In this document: piece after piece, positions 7,258 to 14,323 of the stretch
How positions within the stretch are numbered: position 1 is the first letter of the stretch
How the letters are laid out: each line of letters opens with the position of its first letter
Assembly: GCA_023230795.1 (NCBI GenBank)
Contig: JALNWR010000027.1
Span: forward strand, 1-18,283
DNA: 18,283 nt
Direction: 5' to 3'
Source: Candidatus Cloacimonadota bacterium
GTDB lineage: Bacteria > Cloacimonadota > Cloacimonadia > Cloacimonadales > Cloacimonadaceae
Made by a program: the position numbers and the translations under genes
The notes under the pieces: model-generated
What the model was told of the DNA's origin: nothing
Seen by the model: the letters and a program-made list of their open reading frames with translations, nothing else
The model's database searches: none

Positions 7258-7491
7258 ATGGATATTGAAGCAAAAGTAAAACAGATCGTGATGGATAAGC
7301 TGGGCGTAGAAGAAGCTCAGATTAAACCTGAAGCAAACTTCATCGAAGACCTGCGTGCCGATTCTCTGGACACAGTGGAATTGGTAATGGCCTTTGAAGA
7401 TGAATTTGGTCTGACCATTCCTGATGAAGATCAGGATAAACTTCGTACCGTTGGCCAAGCCATCGATTACCTGAACGAAAAACTGGGATAA
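7258..7491 (+). CDS. acpP: Acyl carrier protein
   Basis: This 77-residue acidic four-helix protein carries growing acyl chains on a phosphopantetheine arm attached to S36 in the 'ADSLDTVELVM' motif. The acidic helix II and 'FGLTIPDEDQDKL' segment are standard for AcpP. Its ribosome binding site is a full AGGAGG four bases before ATG, the strongest in the cluster, in line with the high abundance of ACP. A perfect 16-bp hairpin follows the stop codon. The gene lies between fabG and fabF, the usual order. Confidence 0.98.
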   Translation: MDIEAKVKQIVMDKLGVEEAQIKPEANFIEDLRADSLDTVELVMAFEDEFGLTIPDEDQDKLRTVGQAIDYLNEKLG

Positions 7492-7505
7492 TCGAGAACC
7501 ATCCA

Positions 7506-7545
7506 GGAATCAATCCTGATATGATCAATTATCAGGATTGATTCC
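7506..7545 (+). terminator. Perfect 16-bp hairpin between acpP and fabF
   Basis: GGAATCAATCCTGATA at 7506-7521 is the exact complement of 7530-7545, with an eight-base loop. It starts 15 bases after the acpP stop and is followed by an AT-rich stretch ending in TTTT (7553-7556). It could be a partial terminator, or a 3' stabiliser that separates abundant acpP mRNA from fabF. A full stop here would require a separate promoter for fabF in 7546-7618, where I see none that is convincing. Confidence 0.65.
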
Positions 7546-7629
7546 ATTATAATTTTCTGCCTCTGGCATTGCAGTTCGCAGGTAAAAGATACGCTTGGCA
7601 AAGGCAGACTCTAAAAATAAGAGGTAAAT

Positions 7630-8874
7630 ATGACAAAAAGAAGAGTCGTGATAACCGGTTATGGTGCCATTACTCCGATAGGACACAATGTGTCTCAGAC
7701 CTGGCAAAGCCTGATAAGTGGAGTAAACGGCGTGGGCAATATCACCCATTTTGACGCCAGCGATCTTCCGGTGACAATAGCCGCCGAAATTAAGAATTAC
7801 AATCCTGAAGATTATTTTGATCGCAAAGAAGCCCGCAAGATGGACTTATATACTCAATATGCGATGATAGCGGCAAGAGAAGCGATCAATCATGCCGGCC
7901 TCGAGCCTGGAAGCTTTGATCCTGACCGCACCGGAGTGATCACCGGAGCAGGCATCGGCGGAATCCAAACCTTTGAAGAAGAATGCGTGAAGTATCACAC
8001 GGCTGGACCTCGCCGCATCAGTCCATTTTTTATCCCAAAGATGATCGGCAATATCGCAGCAGCACACATCGCCATCGAACACAATTTTAAGGGAATCAAT
8101 TTTAATGTGATGAGTGCCTGTGCCAGCGCCAATCACGCTCTGGGTACAGCCATGCGCACTATTCAATACGGCGATGCCGACATCGTGATCTCCGGAGGTA
8201 CGGAGGCCGCGGTAACCCCTCTGGCAGTGGCAGGATTTTGCTCTATGCGTGCACTTTCCACTCGCAACGATGATCCCACAGCCGCTTCCCGCCCCTTTGA
8301 CAAAGACCGCGATGGTTTTGTGATGAGTGAAGGCGCGGGAATCCTGATATTGGAAGAGCTGGAACACGCCAAAGCTCGGGGCGCTAAGATCTATGCCGAA
8401 CTGGCTGGCTACGGAGCTTGTTCAGACGCCTTTCATATCACTGCTCCTACCGAAGATGGTGAAGGCAGTACGCGGGCGATATTAGTGGCGGTAAAAGATG
8501 CCGGCCTGAGCCCCGATGATATAGATTACATCAATGCCCATGGCACTTCTACCCCGCTGAACGACAAAGGTGAGACCCAATCCATCAAATCAGCCTTTGG
8601 GGCGCGAGCCTATAAAATGAAGATAAATTCCACCAAATCTATGGTGGGGCACATGTTGGGCGCAGCCGCCGGCATCGAAGCCATAGTCTGCGTAAAAACC
8701 ATAGAGACCGGCATTATCCACCCTACCATGAATCTTACAAATCCCGATCCCGAGTGTGATCTGGATTATACTATCAAAGGTGCAGCGCAGCAAGAAGTGA
8801 ATGCCGCCCTTTCAAATTCGCTGGGTTTTGGTGGACACAACAGCGCGATAGTTATTACCCGTTACAAAGATTAA
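7630..8874 (+). CDS. fabF: Beta-ketoacyl-ACP synthase II (FabF)
   Basis: FabF condenses malonyl-ACP with a growing acyl-ACP during chain elongation. The 414-residue protein has the Cys-His-His active site: C164 in 'MSACASANHALG', H304 in 'INAHGTSTPLNDKGE', and H341 in 'SMVGHMLGAAAG', with the supporting K336. It opens with 'RRVVITGYGAITPIG', as FabF proteins do, and ends 'SNSLGFGGHNSAIVI', including the family GFGGxN loop. AAGAGG lies five bases before ATG. The neighbours acpP and rnc and the length favour FabF over FabB. Confidence 0.97.
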   Translation: MTKRRVVITGYGAITPIGHNVSQTWQSLISGVNGVGNITHFDASDLPVTIAAEIKNYNPEDYFDRKEARKMDLYTQYAMIAAREAINHAGLEPGSFDPDRTGVITGAGIGGIQTFEEECVKYHTAGPRRISPFFIPKMIGNIAAAHIAIEHNFKGINFNVMSACASANHALGTAMRTIQYGDADIVISGGTEAAVTPLAVAGFCSMRALSTRNDDPTAASRPFDKDRDGFVMSEGAGILILEELEHAKARGAKIYAELAGYGACSDAFHITAPTEDGEGSTRAILVAVKDAGLSPDDIDYINAHGTSTPLNDKGETQSIKSAFGARAYKMKINSTKSMVGHMLGAAAGIEAIVCVKTIETGIIHPTMNLTNPDPECDLDYTIKGAAQQEVNAALSNSLGFGGHNSAIVITRYKD

Positions 8875-8890
8875 ACTACTGAGTTATAGG

Positions 8891-8920
8891 CTCCCACTGC
8901 TGCCGCGGCAGTGGTGGGAG
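8891..8920 (+). promoter_or_regulatory. GC-rich hairpin covering the rnc ribosome binding region
   Basis: CTCCCACTGCTGCC pairs with GGCAGTGGTGGGAG, a 14-bp stem with two G-T pairs. Two more G-T pairs could extend the base. It lies 16 bases after the fabF stop and ends 14 bases before the rnc ATG. The only purine-rich, Shine-Dalgarno-like bases upstream of rnc (GGGAG, 8916-8920) are inside the stem. It may be a weak terminator or a translational control element for rnc. Confidence 0.55.
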
Positions 8921-8934
8921 TTATCTGACCTGGA

Positions 8935-9714
8935 ATGAGTAAGAAATTGAAAAAGATAATAGTACAAATCCTGGAATACTTCAATAACAGCCACATGCCT
9001 GAGGTTTATCCCAAATGGGAGAAAAGCCTGGCTACTTTGCAAAAACGCTTTGATTATAGCTTCAATGACCTCACCCTACTCAAGGCTGCCCTCACCCACA
9101 AATCCTATCTGCGCCGGAATTTCAACGATCACAAATTACCTTCTCCCTTTGAGCGCATGGAATTTTTGGGTGATAGCATACTTGGTTTTGTGGTGGCAAA
9201 AGAGCTCTTCAACCGGCATCCCAACCAGCAGGAAGGAAAGCTTTCCAAGCTGAAATCCAAGATAGTCTCCGAAACCTATCTCACGCTGAAGGCGAATAAT
9301 CTGGACTTGGGCAAATACCTGCTGCTCAGCCCCGAAGAGGCCGCTTCCAAAGGTGCCCAGAAGCCCTCTATACTCTCGGACAGCATGGAAGCTCTGATCT
9401 GTGCGATCTATCTGGATAGCGGCATTGCTGCGGCTACCAGGTTCGTCAAAAACCAGATAATGGTGGATTATGAACAGACCGTAACGCGTGATGAACTGGT
9501 GAATTACAAATCCATACTACAAGAATACTTACAGGGGCACAATCAAGACCCGCCGGATTATGTGACTGTGGCCGAAGAAGGCCCGGAGCACCATAAGCTC
9601 TTTACAGTGGAAATCCGCATAGGCGACAAAATCACTTGCATTGGCAAGGGAAATACCAAAAAAGCCGCACATCAGGAAGCCGCAAAAGCTGCCTGTCAGA
9701 AATTGGGAATATAG
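8935..9714 (+). CDS. rnc: Ribonuclease III
   Basis: RNase III cuts double-stranded RNA in rRNA maturation and mRNA turnover. The 259-residue protein has the signature 'ERMEFLGDS' (73-81). The four metal-binding residues E76, D80, D149 and E152 are all present (the last two in 'LSDSMEAL'). A C-terminal double-stranded RNA-binding domain spans about 189-258, ending 'GKGNTKKAAHQEAAKAA'. A basic N-terminal extension of about 30 residues precedes the catalytic domain. There is no good ribosome binding site immediately before the ATG, and the nearest purine run lies within a hairpin. A second ATG at 8995 (residue 21) would keep the catalytic domain and is an alternative start. The fabF-rnc order is common in bacteria. 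Confidence 0.95.
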   Translation: MSKKLKKIIVQILEYFNNSHMPEVYPKWEKSLATLQKRFDYSFNDLTLLKAALTHKSYLRRNFNDHKLPSPFERMEFLGDSILGFVVAKELFNRHPNQQEGKLSKLKSKIVSETYLTLKANNLDLGKYLLLSPEEAASKGAQKPSILSDSMEALICAIYLDSGIAAATRFVKNQIMVDYEQTVTRDELVNYKSILQEYLQGHNQDPPDYVTVAEEGPEHHKLFTVEIRIGDKITCIGKGNTKKAAHQEAAKAACQKLGI

Positions 9715-9726
9715 GAGACGTGTCAG

Positions 9727-12267
9727 TTAGTTAGAACTGAGTTTATTGCCTGATTCCGTGTAGATAATCCGCTTTATTTCCATGATCAGATTATCCGGCA
9801 TGATGGGTTTGTTCAGGATGTATTTGATTCCGGCCTCTTCCGCCTTGTTTTGCAGTCTTAAATCCAGAAATCCAGTATAGAGCACTATGGTCAAATCCTT
9901 GATAGCCGTAATCTTGGTGCTCAATTTGATGCCATCCATCCCGGGCATACTGATATCCGCAATCACCAGATCATAAGCGGCCGGGTTCTTTTTGAAAGCG
10001 GCCAGAGCCTCAAAGGCATCTGTGTATGCTTCTACTGAGTAACCTGCATCCTGCAAAGCTTCATAAAAGATATCAGTCAGGGCAGGTTCATCATCTACTA
10101 TCATCAATCTTGCAGGGATAAAGGGAGAATCCGTAGTCCTTGGGGGCTTTATTTTCTTGGTGGGATTTTCGTTTATGGGCAAATACAGATTTACGTTTGT
10201 GCCTTCGCCGAGCACACTGCGTAGCGAGATGAAGCCTTTGTAACCGGTGATGATGCCATGAACTATGGAAAGTCCCAGGCCTGTGCCTTCGCCTGAGGAT
10301 TTTGTGCTGAAATAGGGATCAAAGATCCGGGTGATGATCTCGGGAGCAATGCCGCTGCCGGTATCGCTCACAGACAGATGCAGATATCTGCTTTTGGTAT
10401 TGATATCCGGAGATAGCCCCATCAGCTTCTGAGCGTGAGTCTCATTCAGTTCGATAGAAAGAGTTCCGCCGTCGGGGCGCATGGCGTGGTAGGCATTGGT
10501 AGAGAGATTGATCAGCACCTGTTGCAGCTCGGTATTGTCTGCGGTGGTATAGGCTTCACTGGCAATATCCGTTTTGATCTTGATATTGGCGGGAAGCAGC
10601 GCTCTGATCATGGGCAGAGATTCTTCGATGATATCTTTCAGGCAGAGGTCTTCCATATCCTGTTCGCTTTGTCTGCTAAAGGTGAGAATCTTGCCGATCA
10701 GGCTTTTGGCGCGCAGGCAGGCTTTCAGAGCTGCCGACAGGTCATGGTCTGCTTGTGTATGCTTGCCTATCTTGCCCGAAGCCAGAGCGATATAGCCTGC
10801 GATGATGGTGATGATATTATTGAAATCGTGGGCGATTCCACCGGCCAGGGTACCGATGGACTCCATCTTTTGGGATTGTCTGAGCTGCTGTTCCAGATTC
10901 CGGATATCGGTGATATCTCTGGTTACGAAGATAAATTTGCTGGCTTGGCCGCTATTGTCCAGGATCACGGAGGCGCTGAGCAATCCGGGGAAGCCATGGT
11001 TTTCTTTTAGCTGAAGATAGATATTGCGATTCTTTACATAGCTGCCTTTTTTCAGTTCATTCAGGATAGCCAGAACCTGGCTGCGTTCATCTTTTCTGAT
11101 CAAGCTATCTATTTTGGGGCCGTAGGTCAGGAAGTCATCCCGATCTGGAATCTGCAATAAATTCAGGGTCTCGGTATTGACATCTATGATGGTGCCATCC
11201 AGCTCGGTAACTATGATGGATTCTGGAGATGTGAGCAGGATCTTGCGGGTCTGCTCTTCCAATTCTCTTAGTCTTTCTTCAGATTCTGTGCGCTGTTGTA
11301 CCTCTTTTATCAGCTCTTCTTTTTGGGCAAAGAAGCGCTCAATCAATTGCGCTATATCCGAAAACTCATTGTCTCCTTTCTTTAGGTCTATGATGGGATC
11401 GGGCACGTTTTGTTTCAGACTCTGCGAGATCAGATTCAAGGGGGTGGCAATCCATTGCTGGATCAGGAAATATTGCATCAGCAGGAACACAAAGATAAAG
11501 CCCATGGTGCCAAAGAGGATGAGATTACCCAGATTGCGCAATTGGTTCAAAAAAGGATTTGAGCTATAAAAGATCAGCCAGGCTACGGCTTCGCGGTTTG
11601 GGCCCAGCAGAGGACGGATGATTTTGGTATTGTACTGCCCTTCATCCACAGCCGGCACCTGCTTTTCCTCGCTGATACGGATATCATAATTCAGAGCAGT
11701 TGCCAACTCACTAAGAATGCGGTAATCCCAGACTTTGGCAATGAGAAGATAGCCTGCGGGAGGACGCTGTGAATCGCTTGAGGGAGGGATGCTGGATACG
11801 GTGCAAGACAGGACCTGGTGATGGAAATTCTGAAAGAAGCTGGCCTGCCTGAGCTTTACCAGGGAATCTATAAAGGCGGGCTCCAGCTGGAATAAACTAA
11901 GCCCGGGAGAGCCTTCATCGGCTACGCTGCAGAGCCCGTCTCCACTGCGGCTATAAATCTGCGCCAAAGAAAAGCCGTGGTCTGAGATGATCTTTTGCAG
12001 CTTGCTTTTAGCTGCGTCCGAATGCGGATTTTGCATACAGGTAAGGATTCCATTGCCAAAGGCATAATCCTGGGTTTGTTTCATCTGCGCTTCGCTTTTG
12101 ATCTGTAAGATGCCGTCTATGGTTACCCTGCGCTGGGATAGATCAGCCTCTCTATACAAGCGCATCTCCTCATGCTTGATATAGTAAAACATGTAGAAAA
12201 ATGCGCCAAAAACGACAGCGATTACTATGAACAGTAAGAGTAATCTACTGGATATTCGCATCCACAT
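9727..12267 (-). CDS. Membrane hybrid sensor histidine kinase (HAMP-PAS-HisKA-HATPase-REC)
   Basis: This 846-residue inner-membrane protein has TM1 (8-30), a periplasmic sensor region of about 210 residues, TM2 (246-268), a HAMP-like linker (269-322) and a PAS domain (about 340-455). A histidine kinase core follows, with H480 in 'GGIAHDFNN', N591 in the N box, 'DTGSGI' (635-640) and 'GEGTGLGL' (659-666). A receiver domain (720-835) ends the protein, with D725/D726, phospho-acceptor D771, T798 and K820. The periplasmic part resembles CHASE4-type sensors only loosely; it has three cysteines (C77, C113, C155). No DNA-binding output is present, so the phosphate must pass to a partner. The ATG at 12261 (residue 3) has the better spacing to AGG than the ATG at 12267. 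It is the last gene of the pilus operon, 15 bases after the secretin. Confidence 0.93.
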   Translation of the reverse strand: MWMRISSRLLLLFIVIAVVFGAFFYMFYYIKHEEMRLYREADLSQRRVTIDGILQIKSEAQMKQTQDYAFGNGILTCMQNPHSDAAKSKLQKIISDHGFSLAQIYSRSGDGLCSVADEGSPGLSLFQLEPAFIDSLVKLRQASFFQNFHHQVLSCTVSSIPPSSDSQRPPAGYLLIAKVWDYRILSELATALNYDIRISEEKQVPAVDEGQYNTKIIRPLLGPNREAVAWLIFYSSNPFLNQLRNLGNLILFGTMGFIFVFLLMQYFLIQQWIATPLNLISQSLKQNVPDPIIDLKKGDNEFSDIAQLIERFFAQKEELIKEVQQRTESEERLRELEEQTRKILLTSPESIIVTELDGTIIDVNTETLNLLQIPDRDDFLTYGPKIDSLIRKDERSQVLAILNELKKGSYVKNRNIYLQLKENHGFPGLLSASVILDNSGQASKFIFVTRDITDIRNLEQQLRQSQKMESIGTLAGGIAHDFNNIITIIAGYIALASGKIGKHTQADHDLSAALKACLRAKSLIGKILTFSRQSEQDMEDLCLKDIIEESLPMIRALLPANIKIKTDIASEAYTTADNTELQQVLINLSTNAYHAMRPDGGTLSIELNETHAQKLMGLSPDINTKSRYLHLSVSDTGSGIAPEIITRIFDPYFSTKSSGEGTGLGLSIVHGIITGYKGFISLRSVLGEGTNVNLYLPINENPTKKIKPPRTTDSPFIPARLMIVDDEPALTDIFYEALQDAGYSVEAYTDAFEALAAFKKNPAAYDLVIADISMPGMDGIKLSTKITAIKDLTIVLYTGFLDLRLQNKAEEAGIKYILNKPIMPDNLIMEIKRIIYTESGNKLSSN

Positions 12268-12282
12268 CCTAATTCTCGCTTT

Positions 12283-13452
12283 TTATTCCTGAGAGGACTG
12301 CAGGATAGCTCTGGCTTTTCGCATGCGCTCCAGAGCGCTATCCACGATTTCCGCCTGAATGGTTATAATCAGCTCTCGTTCCTTCTTCTCCGTGGAATCA
12401 TAGCCGGTGAGATAGCGAATACCAAAGACCCACCAGGGTAAATCTTTCAATACAGGCACTCCCGCCCGTATAACGGTTTCGTCTGCATCAAAAAGCCCCG
12501 CTATCGCGGTTTCTTCGCCATTGTAAAGGATAAGGTCTGTGGAAGAAGTGCTCTTGGTAATGATGGTGGAGATATCTGTGGGGACACCACTGGAACGTTC
12601 GATCTTGAGTTCCAGATGAATCAATTCCACACCCTCTACTTCCACTATGGTAGGCGTAACGTCCATAATCACACCGGTAGAGGTGAAGGAATCTGTGGTA
12701 TTTCCCGCTTCATCTACAGATTTGATGGAGATATCCTGACCTACCTGGATGTGACCGGTCTTGCCACTGGAGACCATGATATTGGGTTGGGCAATGATGC
12801 TGCCCTTTTGATCGGACTCTATAGCTTTGATCAGGGTATTGATGTCCATGCTGTAATTTCCCAGATCTACAGTTCCTTCACCGGAAAGGTTCATCAGAGA
12901 ATTCACCTGTGATGCTCCCTGGTAGCCTGCATTGATGGTTACTTTTCCATTAAAAACCGTGGACCAATCCACTCCCAGCGCTTTCAGATAGCTGCGGTCT
13001 GCCAGCATGGCTACGGCTTTGATGCGCACCTGCTTGGTTTTTCCATCTATGGCATCAGGATCGAGCTTTTCGGCTTCGGGCTGAGCTCCATCTACACTGG
13101 AAGCCAGAACCGGGATGATATTGCCGTCTTTATCCTTCTGGATGAGTTCTGCAGGATCGGTGATGGCTATGTACCCCACCGCATCCGTTCTGGTCAAAGA
13201 ATTTTGCAGCAGGATCAGCTTAAGGGCTCTGTCGTAAGGGAGATTGCTCACCGCTACTCCGATCGGGCCATTATATGAAGACATATTGATCAATCGCTTA
13301 CCGGTATCTCTTTGAAATAGGGATTCCAAAGCCTGAACCGCTTCATTGAGTAGCATATCAGCACTTAGGGTGATTCTTTCCAACTCTTCGCTCTGGGCAA
13401 AAAGGCCAAGGCTAAGGGTCAAGATCAATAGGATCAGGTAGTACTTATTCAT
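12283..13452 (-). CDS. pilQ: Short PilQ/GspD-type secretin
   Basis: This protein is likely the outer-membrane gate through which a type IV pilus passes. It has 389 residues, with a signal peptide (cut near 19/20, 'LFA-QSE') and one N-terminal STN/N0-like domain (25-98). A linker rich in Asp, Glu and Ala comes next, then a secretin core (about 138-370). Core landmarks are 'GSIIAQPNIMVSSGKTG' (217-233), 'TGVIMDVTPTI' (259-269), 'ETAIAGLF' and the hallmark 'VPVLKDLPWWVFGIRYL' (332-348). PilQ proteins are usually about 600-800 residues with AMIN domains and several N domains, which are absent here. It overlaps the PilO/PilP-like gene by eight bases and has AAGGAA ahead of its ATG. Assignment to the pilus system rests on the PilT, PilM and PilN neighbours. 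A type II secretion secretin is the alternative. Confidence 0.88.
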   Translation of the reverse strand: MNKYYLILLILTLSLGLFAQSEELERITLSADMLLNEAVQALESLFQRDTGKRLINMSSYNGPIGVAVSNLPYDRALKLILLQNSLTRTDAVGYIAITDPAELIQKDKDGNIIPVLASSVDGAQPEAEKLDPDAIDGKTKQVRIKAVAMLADRSYLKALGVDWSTVFNGKVTINAGYQGASQVNSLMNLSGEGTVDLGNYSMDINTLIKAIESDQKGSIIAQPNIMVSSGKTGHIQVGQDISIKSVDEAGNTTDSFTSTGVIMDVTPTIVEVEGVELIHLELKIERSSGVPTDISTIITKSTSSTDLILYNGEETAIAGLFDADETVIRAGVPVLKDLPWWVFGIRYLTGYDSTEKKERELIITIQAEIVDSALERMRKARAILQSSQE

Positions 13453-14323
13453 TTGTTCGTTCCTTATTTTGATAGCTAAAGCTCAGGATATAATTTTCTT
13501 CAAAACCATATTTATTCAATTTAAATATAGCCATGCCCTCTCTGTAATCTATCTTCCACAGATGCCCCCACAAGACCTCATCGCCAATACTTAGTATTCT
13601 GATTATCCCTCGCGCATCGCGCATGAAGACCCTGCTCTCGCTGATACCTACCATGTTACCGAGTTCCACATCGATCAGCCTGTAATCTTTTTCTTCCAGC
13701 ATGGGCAGCCCCTCCCATATCTTGGATTTGAAGAGCTGAAATTCCTGCACACCGCGGGCCAGAGGTTTGTAAGAGACCTCATTTGCCGGCACTCCTTCAT
13801 TCGCATAATAGGTTCTGAGGATCATGGAGAAACTTATCGTGTCGCTATGTGCTACGTTTTCTCCGGCCAGAGTGATGTCTTCCACTGTGATCAAAGCTCT
13901 TTGGTGTTCTAACATACGGGTAAAGTGTACTAAATCCATATAGTCACTTCTACCGGAGATCACATACTCATTGTAGTTTTTCTCAAGCTCCTGTCCCGAG
14001 AGGGCAAAATCGTAAATGATATCTTTGCCCATCCAATTCAAGATTTTCAGCAGATAGTCGTAAGTAACCACTTGATCATCTTTTTGCAGGATTACCTTGC
14101 TTTGCTGCGAGGCTATGAATTTTTGTAGTTCATATTCTGCTTCCAGGGAATCCCGGTTTGTCACCAGAGCTCTGAAGCTATTTATCTGACTTTTCAGATT
14201 AGTATTTTCCTCCTGCCTGACTTCCAGCTTTTTCTGGCTGTGATTGAGCATAAGAAAACCGCCGATGCAATTCACTATCAGCAAGCTGGCCAAAACGAGG
14301 GTATTGCGTGAGGAATTTGTCAT
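13445..14323 (-). CDS. PilO-PilP-like fusion, inner-membrane alignment protein
   Basis: This 292-residue bitopic protein has a short cytoplasmic start, one transmembrane helix (9-27), a periplasmic coiled coil (28-65) and an alpha/beta domain (about 85-172). That is the architecture of PilO, which pairs with PilN in the periplasm. The rest (about 195-283) begins 'FKSKIWEGLPML' and contains 'RVFMRDARGIIRILSIGDEVLWGHLWKID'-type strands (in two pieces, 231-248 and 249-259). This resembles the beta-domain of PilP or GspC, which contacts the secretin. I read the gene as a fusion of PilO and PilP functions. It overlaps the upstream PilM-PilN-TPR gene by ATGA and the downstream secretin gene by eight bases, so translation is probably coupled. 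The PilO half is inferred from topology and order more than from motifs, and the PilP half from pattern only. Confidence 0.68.
   Translation of the reverse strand: MTNSSRNTLVLASLLIVNCIGGFLMLNHSQKKLEVRQEENTNLKSQINSFRALVTNRDSLEAEYELQKFIASQQSKVILQKDDQVVTYDYLLKILNWMGKDIIYDFALSGQELEKNYNEYVISGRSDYMDLVHFTRMLEHQRALITVEDITLAGENVAHSDTISFSMILRTYYANEGVPANEVSYKPLARGVQEFQLFKSKIWEGLPMLEEKDYRLIDVELGNMVGISESRVFMRDARGIIRILSIGDEVLWGHLWKIDYREGMAIFKLNKYGFEENYILSFSYQNKERTNE

Noticed and set aside
10435..11010. 191-residue plus-strand frame inside the histidine kinase gene
   Set aside because: It lies opposite the PAS, HisKA and N-box coding sequence and reads as low-order shadow sequence.
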